Part shown: piece after piece, positions 23,917 through 32,900 of the stretch
How positions within the stretch are numbered: position 1 is the stretch's first letter
Layout of the letters: every line of letters starts with the position of its first letter
Assembly: GCA_902563095.1 (NCBI GenBank)
Contig: CACEWA010000012.1
Coordinates: forward strand, 1-37,070
Length of the DNA stretch: 37,070 nt
Origin: an uncultured Candidatus Poseidoniales archaeon
GTDB lineage: Archaea; Thermoplasmatota; Poseidoniia; Poseidoniales; Poseidoniaceae
Direction: 5' to 3'
Made by a program: the position numbers and the translations under genes
The notes under the pieces: model-generated
The model's input: only the letters and a program-made list of their open reading frames with translations
What the model was told of the DNA's origin: nothing
The model's database searches: none

Positions 23917-26586
23917 TCAATTTGGAGGATGCAAGTAGTAGCTTCTAGCAAGTGCAGGTTCAATCTTGCGCCATGCTTCACGTACGTCATTTGGCATGTT
24001 AGGATCGTTTACTTCCCATGGACGATACTTTTCGCCTCCACCTTTTTGCTCGAGTTCTTCATCAGCAGTGCCTCCAATTCCAAAGTAAGCACAGCCAGCA
24101 TACTTTCCTGTGTGGTATGCAAACAACCCCTTGTCTTTCCATTTGCCTTCAAAGTCGTATCCGGCTCCGCCAACCTGCAAGCCTAGTTCTCTTGCAATAA
24201 TCGCTGACTTTGCAGGGTCGTTGAACAAATGAGAACACCATTTCCACAATGGACTTCCTTGTTTTATGTCGAATTCGACTTTTGCCTTGTCAGGGAATTT
24301 CATCTCCTCCATAACTCGATCGTGATTACTCAGTTTCTCTCCACTGGCTATTTGAACTTCAATCTCCTTGGATTGTTTGGAAAGTTCTGTAAACCAATTT
24401 TCAGGATTGGATGAGGTTCCAGAGATGTTACTTGAATCGGCAGAAGTAGTCTGGCCTCGACCATTGGAGCCACGCGTTTTTGCGAGAATACCCAAAGACC
24501 CAATGACTGTCAATGAGCCTATACCCATCATGATGGCGCCTGGGATTAGCATTCCAAGTTTTTCTTGATTTTCTTCGGTTCTAATCCACATCAAGATCTC
24601 GTTGCCTTCTTGATTTTGTGCAGTGATAGTTGTAGTGCCGTTCATACAGCTTTTGCAGGCTCGTCCGATTTTGACGAGTTGAACTCCGTTATGACTTGCT
24701 TGTTCAGGATGATGATGATGAACGCAGCCTCCGCTGCCTTCGTCAGTAATTTCCTTGTAGAACAATTCTCTACTTTCATTTGAAGGATTTTCGGCCACAA
24801 TCTCATCGTGTGGTCCAGTGGTAAACCAACCACCAGTATGATTGGCGCTGATGACAACATTTTCACAGTAATCATGGTAACCATTTCCATCAAAATCACC
24901 TGGCACCCCCTCAATGAAAATCTCAAACCCAAAGTCTCCTTGTCCGTCTGAATCTACGATTTCGAAAGTTCCAGAAGAGACTGCCTCATACTGGAATCCT
25001 CCACCAAGGCCCATGATAAAGAGGGGGATTCCTGGAGCGAGCAACAATAAACCAATGGCTAAAGCGGTCCATGCCTTCCTCCTAGTTGATTTTACGGCGA
25101 CAGGGTCAATTGGTACGGCTTCAACAGTGAAATCTTTCCTTTCATGTAGCGTATGTCCTCCATCTGAGAATACTCGGATGCTGTAACTGCCTACCGCTTG
25201 TTTTGGTAATGATGCATTGTTCACATCGATATCGCGAAGCCATTTCCATCGGGTGTTTTGCGCTCCGTGATCTTGGTCGCTCGCATGTGGAGGATAGATG
25301 CCGACCCAAGCATCGTTACTGCTTGGTCGATTATTGATTTTGAAACGAACAGGTTTGCCCACTACGGCCTCCAAAATTTCAATGGATTTTTGTTGCTTAG
25401 CAGGAGCATGCTCTTGAATTTTGGTCGCAGCCTTGGACGCTTGATCATCGTGCTTGACAGTTGGTGCCGGATGTTTACCGCCGGGTGCACCTGGATTTCC
25501 CCAACTGTCAACGGTTTCCCAGCCGCCTTCTCGCGGTGGGACTCCAATCTTTCCACCGGTATGCGCAGCATAAAGGACTCCAATTTTTGAGACGATCATC
25601 CACTTGTTCCACTCCGGGCGTTGATGGGTCGTTCCGCAGTCTTGGAAGGCGATGAATATCTCAGGATTATGTGTGTGCTGGTAATGGCCAGCGATAGTAC
25701 CCCAGTGCCTATTTTCATGTTCGCCTGGCTTGAATACGTAGGTGCCGTTCACTTCTGAACTTCCGGCTCCTGAAACGGTCACGCTCGTGGGCATAGATGT
25801 GGTATTTGTTGCAGGCCCTCCTTGGCCTATACCGCCCAAATGTACTATCTGAAACTCTTCCCAGCCGCCTCTTGGCGCATGGTCACGGTTCCATTCCGCA
25901 CGCCCGTCGGGCTGGGCGCTCAGATATTTCCAATGTACGGACTTCAAACAGATTACATTGTTGCCACGGTCTTCGACTGTGAACTCCTCCCAACCAGTTG
26001 GTGGTGCAGCTTGGCGATTGATTTGCACAGTACCGTTAGTCTGTGCTGAAACGTACATGCCATGCGCACCCTTGAGTGTGATTTTACCACCCTGCCGTTT
26101 CTCCAGATGGAAATATTCCCACTCACTTGCGATGTCACGATTCCACTCAGCACGACCATCGGGCTGGGCGCTGAGATATTTGCCGTGTACGCTCTTGAGG
26201 GCGATTTTTCCTTCATCAATCTCGATGGATGAAGTCTCTACTGAAGGTTGGACCGTTGCGGGTTGCGGGGGTTGACCGATGCTAGTAGAATCATCATCTT
26301 CTAATTCGATTAGTTTCTTGCGAATGTCCGCAGGAATATCTGGGTCGTACCTGTTCCATGGACGATACTTGTCAGATTCATGAGGAATCGTGAGACGACT
26401 TCTTTCATCTCCACCTGTGCCGAAATAAGCCATACCGCTGTATTGGCCAGACCTGTATGCATAGAGACCTTTTGTACCCCATGGGCCCGCAAATGGATGC
26501 CCTCCTCCACCAATCTGTAGACCCAACTCACGAGCAAATGCCTCGGCCTTGGCTGGGTCGTGAATATGCTGTTGGTCCCCTGCCAT
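23917..26586 (-). CDS. Large two-TM protein: duplicated end modules, fascin-like beta-trefoil, Ig-like domain
   Basis: 889 aa, family not recognised. Order: module A (8-96; ARELGLQIGGGG, KGLYAYRSGQYSGMAYFG, KYRPW); three ~40-residue repeats (121-250; LKSVHGKYLSAQPDGRAEW), which together would make one fascin-like beta-trefoil; an unknown domain (265-375; GHYQHTHNPEIFIAFQDCG); an Ig-like domain (401-492); TM1 (505-526); a loop (530-675) with C574, C621, C644, C647, HHHH and N-glycosylation sequons; TM2 (678-702); and a second copy of module A (789-878). Basic residues (STRRKAW; AKTRGSNGR) flank the inner ends and no signal peptide is present, so both ends should be cytoplasmic with the loop outside. 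A sensor or scaffold role is inference. Confidence 0.85.
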   Translation of the reverse strand: MAGDQQHIHDPAKAEAFARELGLQIGGGGHPFAGPWGTKGLYAYRSGQYSGMAYFGTGGDERSRLTIPHESDKYRPWNRYDPDIPADIRKKLIELEDDDSTSIGQPPQPATVQPSVETSSIEIDEGKIALKSVHGKYLSAQPDGRAEWNRDIASEWEYFHLEKRQGGKITLKGAHGMYVSAQTNGTVQINRQAAPPTGWEEFTVEDRGNNVICLKSVHWKYLSAQPDGRAEWNRDHAPRGGWEEFQIVHLGGIGQGGPATNTTSMPTSVTVSGAGSSEVNGTYVFKPGEHENRHWGTIAGHYQHTHNPEIFIAFQDCGTTHQRPEWNKWMIVSKIGVLYAAHTGGKIGVPPREGGWETVDSWGNPGAPGGKHPAPTVKHDDQASKAATKIQEHAPAKQQKSIEILEAVVGKPVRFKINNRPSSNDAWVGIYPPHASDQDHGAQNTRWKWLRDIDVNNASLPKQAVGSYSIRVFSDGGHTLHERKDFTVEAVPIDPVAVKSTRRKAWTALAIGLLLLAPGIPLFIMGLGGGFQYEAVSSGTFEIVDSDGQGDFGFEIFIEGVPGDFDGNGYHDYCENVVISANHTGGWFTTGPHDEIVAENPSNESRELFYKEITDEGSGGCVHHHHPEQASHNGVQLVKIGRACKSCMNGTTTITAQNQEGNEILMWIRTEENQEKLGMLIPGAIMMGIGSLTVIGSLGILAKTRGSNGRGQTTSADSSNISGTSSNPENWFTELSKQSKEIEVQIASGEKLSNHDRVMEEMKFPDKAKVEFDIKQGSPLWKWCSHLFNDPAKSAIIARELGLQVGGAGYDFEGKWKDKGLFAYHTGKYAGCAYFGIGGTADEELEQKGGGEKYRPWEVNDPNMPNDVREAWRKIEPALARSYYLHPPN
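23953..24222 (-). repeat. C-terminal copy of the duplicated module in the 889-aa protein
   Basis: Encodes residues 789-878. It matches residues 8-96 through DPAKxxxxARELGLQ, GxGxxFxGxWxxKGLxAY, GKYxGxAYFGxGG and KYRPWxxxDPxxPxDxR. The N-terminal copy is encoded at about 26299-26565. Similarity is clear at protein level but modest at DNA level, so the duplication is old. Confidence 0.8.
25837..26226 (-). repeat. Three-repeat fascin-like beta-trefoil segment
   Basis: Three consecutive ~40-residue repeats (121-164, 165-207, 208-250) each have LKxxHxxYxSAQxxGxxxxNR then W(E)x(E)F. Repeats 1 and 3 share 15 identical residues in a row (YLSAQPDGRAEWNRD) and near-identical DNA, including TCGGGCTGGGCGCT. 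Repeat 2 has diverged. Confidence 0.75.
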
Positions 26587-26631
26587 GTTTCTCGGTATTA
26601 GTTTGCATTAACCAAACCTTCGGATTAAGGA

Positions 26632-28008
26632 TTATTCTTCTTCAAGACTTGAATCGTATTCAGATTCTAATTGTTTTACAATCTTGTCACTAAGTCCATA
26701 TGCCGCAGCTACTGTTTCGAGTAATTTCCTTTCCTCAGCGGTGATAACCAAATCTTCCATTGCTGTAGCATATGCATCCAAATAAGCCGTTTCTTCAGGC
26801 GTATGAGTTGAAGGAATAAAGCGATTAGATGCTTTGTCTAAAATTACTAAAATTGGTTTGCGTACCGCAAGTAGAGATAGACCGACAAAGACTCCACCAG
26901 CCGCTCCATAACCAATCACACTCTCCATTAGTTCACTCCCCACAATGAAGGAAATAACACCTAGACCAGTAAAGACTGCTGTTGTGAATGTTTTTCGCAG
27001 ATTATTATCAATCCCAAATACAGTGTCTTTCAGTGTAGCGTGAACGAACATCATCGCTTCAAAAGCAATGGCTGCCGGGGTTAAAGTGAGGGAGAAAATC
27101 CACGCAAAGAACATCAACCGTTCTGTGAAATTGGGGTCACCATATCTCCAAAGAGTCTCATCAACAAATGTCACCTGGCCTCCATTTACTACGCCGATTA
27201 GTATCAGCAGTCCAAGCCAGAATAGTAGTATTATCACCTTTCCTAAAAATCCAATGTATAGAGATCTTGAAGTAAGACTTTTACTGAAGTCAGGATTGTC
27301 CCCCTCTTGGTAAGATTTAATCGAAGAACGTATGAATAATAATGCAAGTAATGAAACAAGAGGCGAGCCTAAAGCGATGGCCCATAAACCAGGAGGCTGT
27401 GTTGTTACCGTCGCCTCATAACTGGCTGTACAGTCGCCAGTTTCCTTGAATTCCTCTTCAATGTCCATCCTCCACTCTTCATCTTCACCAAACCAACGAT
27501 CTGTTGTTGGCTCTTCGCCCTCTTCACAAACAACCCACGTAGCGTCTGAAACATAGAATGCTGGTACTGTTCTAATCAGTAACCAGATTGTAATTCCTAG
27601 AGCGGGGGCAATATACCAGGCATGTTTTTTGAATGAAGCCCTGTTCATGAAACTAAGGCGATTTAATCGATAGTAAATCGGTATGCAGAGATACATAATT
27701 ATGGCTGTAATATGGGCAGTGAAAAACACGTCAATAGTCCAATGCCATAGAATATCTTGAAGCCATTCATATCTTCGAATATAGGGCGTTACCTGTGCAA
27801 TTATGAAAGAGGCTTTAATTCCTTCACACACTAGAAGGACAGACATGAATTTGTTTTCAAATCCCTTTGATTTAGCACGCCATACTAGAGCTGCTAAACC
27901 TATGCAGTATAGCAGTATTACTATCGAACTGAAAGAAATAATCATACGGAAACCGAAGAGATTGTCAGCGCTGAAAGCTCCAATGTAATATTCTTTGACG
28001 GTTCTCAT
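26632..28008 (-). CDS. Polytopic membrane protein with cytoplasmic helical C-terminal domain
   Basis: About 458 aa from the ATG at 28008 (MRTVKEYYIGAF). It has roughly eight to nine TM helices, with an acidic, Cys-containing extracytoplasmic loop (EEGEEPTTDRWFGEDEE). A soluble tail of about 70 residues (TPEETAYLDAYATAMEDL, then AEERKLLETVAAAYGLSD) resembles TerB/SHOCT-like helical hairpins that follow membrane proteins. No known transporter or kinase motif is seen. The frame is open to 28095, but that extension looks like promoter sequence, with a TATA-like AATTAAAT 25 nt upstream of 28008. It lies 45 nt upstream of the 889-aa gene on the same strand, so the two may form an operon and act together at the membrane. 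Confidence 0.72.
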   Translation of the reverse strand: MRTVKEYYIGAFSADNLFGFRMIISFSSIVILLYCIGLAALVWRAKSKGFENKFMSVLLVCEGIKASFIIAQVTPYIRRYEWLQDILWHWTIDVFFTAHITAIIMYLCIPIYYRLNRLSFMNRASFKKHAWYIAPALGITIWLLIRTVPAFYVSDATWVVCEEGEEPTTDRWFGEDEEWRMDIEEEFKETGDCTASYEATVTTQPPGLWAIALGSPLVSLLALLFIRSSIKSYQEGDNPDFSKSLTSRSLYIGFLGKVIILLFWLGLLILIGVVNGGQVTFVDETLWRYGDPNFTERLMFFAWIFSLTLTPAAIAFEAMMFVHATLKDTVFGIDNNLRKTFTTAVFTGLGVISFIVGSELMESVIGYGAAGGVFVGLSLLAVRKPILVILDKASNRFIPSTHTPEETAYLDAYATAMEDLVITAEERKLLETVAAAYGLSDKIVKQLESEYDSSLEEE

Positions 28009-28028
28009 GATTGATTGGAATCTAATAC

Positions 28029-28036
28029 ATTTAATT
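28029..28036 (-). promoter_or_regulatory. TATA-like box for the polytopic membrane protein gene
   Basis: On the minus strand it reads AATTAAAT, centred about 25 nt upstream of the ATG at 28008. No Shine-Dalgarno is present, consistent with a leaderless transcript. Confidence 0.38.
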
Positions 28037-28102
28037 GGTTTTGGGGTAATCAAAGAGAACACACATATGTAGAAGAGAAATTGTCTTTCTTTCAATCGAA
28101 GC

Positions 28103-28110
28103 CTTTAATC
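28103..28110 (+). promoter_or_regulatory. TATA-like box for the DUF4760-like gene
   Basis: CTTTAATC centred about 26 nt upstream of ATG 28133, again with no Shine-Dalgarno. It is the divergent partner of the box at 28029-28036. Confidence 0.3.
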
Positions 28111-28132
28111 CGTTAAACAATTAGCGGGAAAT

Positions 28133-28660
28133 ATGGAATTATCAATCGCTGCTCAATGGGCGGAAATTATCGGATTGATAACAATCCTTGGTGCAGCAAT
28201 ATATTCTTATTTTCAGATTCGTGAAATGAAACGGGTACGTCAAGGTGCAGCGGCTTTATCTCTTTCTGAATTACTTCAATCTGCAGATTTTGCTGCTGGT
28301 ATAATTCAAGTAATTGAGCAACCTAATGAATTGGACAGTTTTGAAAAGTTCAAAGAATTTCATGGCGATAGATGGCCTCAAGCCTTCTCCATTATGACCA
28401 CTTGGGAGAGTCTCGGAGCTGTAGTTCATCGAGGAGATATTGACTTCTATCTCGCCTATGATTTCTTTTCAGGAATTGTACAACAACATCACGAAAAATG
28501 TCAGCCACTAATTCTTTCACTACGTAAATCTGGAGGAGATACACGCTTTGAATGGTTCACTTGGTTGGCTGAGCGATTTAGCGAATATGAGGAGAAGAGT
28601 GAGAGCCCTATGGCAGCACATCTCCAGTACAAAGAGTGGAAGCCTCCATCTCGAAAATGA
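28133..28660 (+). CDS. Membrane-anchored DUF4760-like protein
   Basis: 175 aa. One N-terminal TM helix (about 10-27; IIGLITILGAAIYSYFQIRE) is followed by a cytoplasmic helical domain with scattered aromatic residues (TTWESLGAVVHRGDIDFYLAYDFF). The pattern of an N-terminal anchor plus W-x-x-LG and G-x-ID resembles the DUF4760 group of bacterial proteins, whose function is unknown. The assignment is by eye and tentative. It is divergent from the polytopic membrane protein gene across a 124-nt region and is followed by a 56-aa membrane protein 14 nt downstream. Confidence 0.65.
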   Translation: MELSIAAQWAEIIGLITILGAAIYSYFQIREMKRVRQGAAALSLSELLQSADFAAGIIQVIEQPNELDSFEKFKEFHGDRWPQAFSIMTTWESLGAVVHRGDIDFYLAYDFFSGIVQQHHEKCQPLILSLRKSGGDTRFEWFTWLAERFSEYEEKSESPMAAHLQYKEWKPPSRK

Positions 28661-28674
28661 ATGGCTGTGATTGA

Positions 28675-28845
28675 ATGGTAGACGCAGTCGGAGAACTTCT
28701 TGCCGCAGCAGGTCAAGCAATCGCAGAGGATAGCGAATTTCTCAAAGAAAAGAGTGACAAAAGGCCTCTATTGATGCGAGTGATGTACTACGTTATTCCG
28801 ATGTCAATTCTGACTGGAATATACATCTGGATTGCTTACTATTAA
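28675..28845 (+). CDS. Small membrane protein, 56 aa
   Basis: ATG 28675 to TAA 28845. An amphipathic N-terminal half (MVDAVGELLAAAGQAIAEDS) and a basic turn (KEKSDKRP) are followed by one C-terminal TM helix (YVIPMSILTGIYIWIAYY). No family recognised. It follows the DUF4760-like gene closely. Its stop overlaps the stop of the convergent MerT-like gene by four bases (TTAA read on both strands). Confidence 0.55.
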   Translation: MVDAVGELLAAAGQAIAEDSEFLKEKSDKRPLLMRVMYYVIPMSILTGIYIWIAYY

Positions 28846-29243
28846 TTCCAGAAGGCATCTTCTTCCCATGGAAGTCCTACTGCAATACCTAGAATTTCAA
28901 GAACGACATAGTTGAAGATTAGATAACCAATTATAGCAATAGTGAACGCTAACAGAGAGGTATTGATTACTTTCCTTCTCTCTCTCTTAACATCATCAAG
29001 CGTACATACGCCTTGATTTCTAAAGTACGATACAAGGCCTACTGTAACCAAAACCCCGGCAATACCCAGCATTGTTGGCCTGAACCACCAGTAGCCATCC
29101 TTCCCCCAGTATAGTGTATCAGAAAGCGCAGCAGCTGTAGAAACTGATGCTAAGCCGAACATCACCATGACAACGGACGGAAGACAACACATGGATGCGA
29201 CAATGGCCGAGGATGAAATCCACTTCCACAGTCCTTTGTCCAT
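28842..29243 (-). CDS. MerT-like small membrane transporter
   Basis: 133 aa with about four TM helices. The first helix contains a vicinal Cys pair (SMCCLPSVVMVMFG), and a Cys lies in the cytoplasmic loop after a later helix (FRNQGVCTLDD). In MerT the paired cysteines of TM1 accept Hg(II) and a loop cysteine pair follows, so a thiophilic metal (Hg, Cu or Zn) transport role is plausible. MerT has three helices and two loop cysteines, so this is a relative at best. No merA, merP or MerR gene is nearby. It lies 44 nt downstream of the PPTase on the same strand and may be read through from the synthase operon. Confidence 0.6.
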   Translation of the reverse strand: MDKGLWKWISSSAIVASMCCLPSVVMVMFGLASVSTAAALSDTLYWGKDGYWWFRPTMLGIAGVLVTVGLVSYFRNQGVCTLDDVKRERRKVINTSLLAFTIAIIGYLIFNYVVLEILGIAVGLPWEEDAFWN

Positions 29244-29287
29244 GCTACCACCTCGCGCTCATCATTAATGAAAGAGTGTATTCTATG

Positions 29288-29977
29288 CTACAGATTATTT
29301 TTGACGGTTTTACATCCAACTGTGAACTCTGGATTTTGCCTCATGGCTTCTGCTGTAGCATCGAGTAAATCATCTTCAGCAGTTTTGGGCTTCGAACCCG
29401 CTTTACGCCAAGAAACTGAAACCATTAGATCGTCGTGAATGAAAGATTCCACATTATATTCCACCAAATTTATGTCCCTTGGATTCAGGTGCATTCCTAG
29501 TTTTTCGGACTTCTGAACCGCCTCTTTTGCGGTCCAAGTTTCAATTGCCATTTTTGAATTTTCAATTAGAAAATTTAATTCATCTCCTTTAGCCATCATG
29601 TCGAAAGCATTAGTCTGAATTTCCCGTTCTTTTTGCTCAGCATCAATCCCAATCCAATACCCTGGTTCGATTATTGCACATACCGCCCATTTCTGGCAAT
29701 GCCCTATACTAATACCCGGAAGAGGTTCATTTCTCCAGACCCCATTTATCCACGAAAGGTAAGGAGCGCGATGTTCTGTGCGCAGGACTTCAAGCGAATC
29801 TAGAGGTAGCCCCCATTTGTCAAGACATTTCTCCAGTAAGAGACGGCCAGAATTATGATCTGCAAGTCTTTTCTTTGTAGCTCTAGGAATCTCTTCAGAA
29901 AAGATACTCTTACAATCCTGAATTGCCATCCTAGCAAGTAGCATCCTTGGACCCACGATTGGACCCATTACTTCCAT
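29288..29977 (-). CDS. Sfp/PfaE-type 4'-phosphopantetheinyl transferase
   Basis: About 229 aa. The PPTase signature is present: WIGIDAEQKE (Mg-binding Asp and Glu) and ETWTAKEAVQK (the W-x-x-KEA-x-x-K motif), after ISIGHCQKWAV. Size and motifs fit the Sfp/PfaE group, which transfers the phosphopantetheine arm of CoA onto carrier proteins of PKS/PUFA/FAS megasynthases. The synthase ends at 29982 with TGA inside GAGGTGA, which doubles as the Shine-Dalgarno. ATG 29977 is 5 nt from it and ATG 29980 2 nt; the frame is open to 30010. This translational coupling strongly implies that the PPTase serves the ACPs of the upstream megasynthase. Confidence 0.9.
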   Translation of the reverse strand: MEVMGPIVGPRMLLARMAIQDCKSIFSEEIPRATKKRLADHNSGRLLLEKCLDKWGLPLDSLEVLRTEHRAPYLSWINGVWRNEPLPGISIGHCQKWAVCAIIEPGYWIGIDAEQKEREIQTNAFDMMAKGDELNFLIENSKMAIETWTAKEAVQKSEKLGMHLNPRDINLVEYNVESFIHDDLMVSVSWRKAGSKPKTAEDDLLDATAEAMRQNPEFTVGCKTVKNNL

Positions 29978-29981
29978 CATC

Positions 29982-32900
29982 TCACCTCGGAAGGCTGAAC
30001 CTTTGGTCATCAGGGACTTCTCCCATCGCTTTGAGTCTCAATCCCTTGAGTGACAATACCGGGGCATCATCATCTCCAACAACTACTACGTCGTGAACTG
30101 TAACTCCTGCATCTTCGCTTGCAACCTTAACCGAGCGCACTCGTAATCGCTCTTCTGGTTCGGGAACCCGTAGCATGGTAGACCATTCTATTCCAATTGG
30201 AAGACTTGAGAATCCATCACTTTCCATTGCTGCTAATCCTGCATTTTGGAATCCTGCTTCTATTAGCATTGGTAATGCATCCAAAAGTACCTCTTCGCCT
30301 TCACTCTCTAATGCGAACTGGTCTGTCGCTGGGAGTTGATGGCGCATCAATGCGATTCCATCAACTCCTCCTTCAATACCACGTAGTACACCGCCGTGAG
30401 ACTGGAATCTAGGGCCGTGGAAGTATCTCAAGTAGATGAAACTGGAATGATGTTGTAATTCGCCATCGGGAGGGGTACCAATAGATGGTATTGAATCGAC
30501 TTCGTCATGCAAGAATTGGCTCATATCATCGCTTGACAACACCAATCTTACCTTCGCTTCATGATGTAATCTAGGTTCGCCAAAGATTTCGCCCTTAGAA
30601 TTAACTAAATCAGAAACCAATCTACAATGAATCCACTTCAAATCGCCTTCACTCTTGACTAATTCTGCTTCAACACGAACTGTCATTGCACCCTTCATTA
30701 TCTTGACAGGTAAGCCAAAGGTTACATCCTCGAATCCTGCGATACAGTGGTCTGGGACTAGAAGAAGTGAGTTCTCAGCGAACATCTCCATTGCCATCAC
30801 ACCTGGGTGATATGGAACTCCATCAATCGCATGATCGCTCAAGAAAGGATGGTCCTTAACAGAAAGTGTGCATTGTGAGACTAGCGATTTACCTTCATCC
30901 AATGAAACCAGTTTGTCAATCAGTGGGAATCTGCGAGGGTCTGCAATCGATGCCGCCATTTGTGCAGATAATTTCAATGGCGCCTCTCTAAATGAGTCAT
31001 AGCGGTCCATTAACCCAAGGGTGCCGCAGCCTAACACTCTTCTCTTTCCGCCTGCTAAGGCTTCACCAACGAATATCTGTACACCATCATCGACGGCTAG
31101 TGTTTCGATTCCTGCTGATTCGAATACCGCTTCGATTGAACCACGAGTTGCCATTCCTACATCTCGCCATCCAGTCCAACCAATCGCAACCGCTCTACAT
31201 TCCGAGTTCGCTGTCATTCGAGCCATTTCGGCATCTAGAATCGAGTTGGCTGCAGCGTAATCGGTTTGACCACCGTTACCAAATCTTCCAGCAACACTGG
31301 TGAATGCACAAGCGAATCTGAGCGAATCGCCCGCTGCAGAAGTTAGTGCCTTCCAGCCATCGACCTTGACTCTTACAATCAAGTCGAATGTGCTCCATGT
31401 CTTATCTCCAACAAGTTTGGATTCTTCCAATCCAGCTCCGTGAACAACTCCTGTAACTGTCCTTCCTCCTACTGCAGCACTAATTGCTTCAGCGTCGGTT
31501 ACATTTGCAGAGTGGTACTCAGCAAAGTTACCAGAGGTTTCGATTTCACTAATCGTCCGGTAGATATCCATGCTTCTAGTCAACTTGTTCCAGGCATTAT
31601 TCCACTCAACCATCGTGACTTTACCGCTTTCAGTTTCTGCCATTAGAGATTCACGCAATTCCATCTTACGGTTATTGAGTTGCTCTTCGCTCCAATCTAG
31701 CCATGAAGAAGTTTCTTTGGAAAGGCTGCTGCGTCCTAGTAATAGGAAAGTTGCCCCTGCGTTTTTACTAGCATTAGAAACACCAATAATCGAAGCCGCT
31801 GTTACTCCAGAGCCCCCTCCGCTTACCAACCATACATCATCTGATTCTAGTGGTTTGATGTCATCGACTAGGTCTTCAGCAAAGCAAACCAGTGTCCATC
31901 TACGGCCATCTCGATCGATTCCGATTTCGACATCGCCACCAGCACTGAACAAATCATTCTCAATCATTTCAGCTGCTGCATCTGCATCAATAATTAATTC
32001 AGGATGCAAATCTAATGCTCTACACCTGAGGTTCTCTCGCTCGAACGCATAGGATTTGGTGACTCCACTTGCACCGCATGCTAAGGAGTTAAATCTCTCT
32101 CCCCGGTTTCCATGTCTACCATCCATAGCGGTTACACTTCCAACGATTCCTGAAGAAATAACAGCCAACTGCGAATCCAAACCCTTCAGTAGACCAAACC
32201 AAGATTGGGCTGCAAGATTGACTTGGTTTGATGCACCTTCTGATTCCCACGAACTTCCAGTTAGTGAGAGAGGGGCCAAGTGAATAACTCCGCCAACTCC
32301 CGAGATACGGGAACAAATCTCTGCGATTTGCTCTTCGCTTCCTGGGTCTGCACGATATGTGTGACCAGACAATTCCTCTTGCTCTGTTACCGACTTAGCA
32401 CCGAATTCGAATCCAACCTTTGCAACTGATAGCCCTTTATCGGTAAGCCTCTGTGCTAAAGCATCAGCAACTCCCCATGAATCTTGAGTTATTACAATGG
32501 TTCCACCGATTGGTAAGCCTTCAGCCACAGCAGGACATGGTTCGACTTCCACCTGCCAGCGGCGAGTCATTGATGCGGTGTGAGGAGTAGATGTCTGCTG
32601 CTTTTCTACTGGCTCTGATGCGATTGCTTCTGTTGTTTCAGAAACTTTGGCAGGAGGTGGTGCTGGCTCTGATTGAGTTACGCCGCCACCTTTCATCTTG
32701 ACGATGTAAGAAACGAAGTGATTGAGAGTTGGATGGTCTGACAAAACAAAATCCTCATCGACAGGTAGAGCGAAAATTTCTCTAACATCTCCCATGATTT
32801 CCGCTTGTTTTACAGTATCAATTCCCAATTCTCCCTCAAGGTCTTGGTCCATTTCAATGAAATCTTCTGGATAGCCAGTGTGTTTGACTACAACCCCGAT

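Noticed and set aside
24642-24932. Out-of-frame ORFs inside the 889-aa gene that might indicate a frameshift
   Set aside because: The main frame is continuous with consistent domains through this part, including conserved Cys and sequons.
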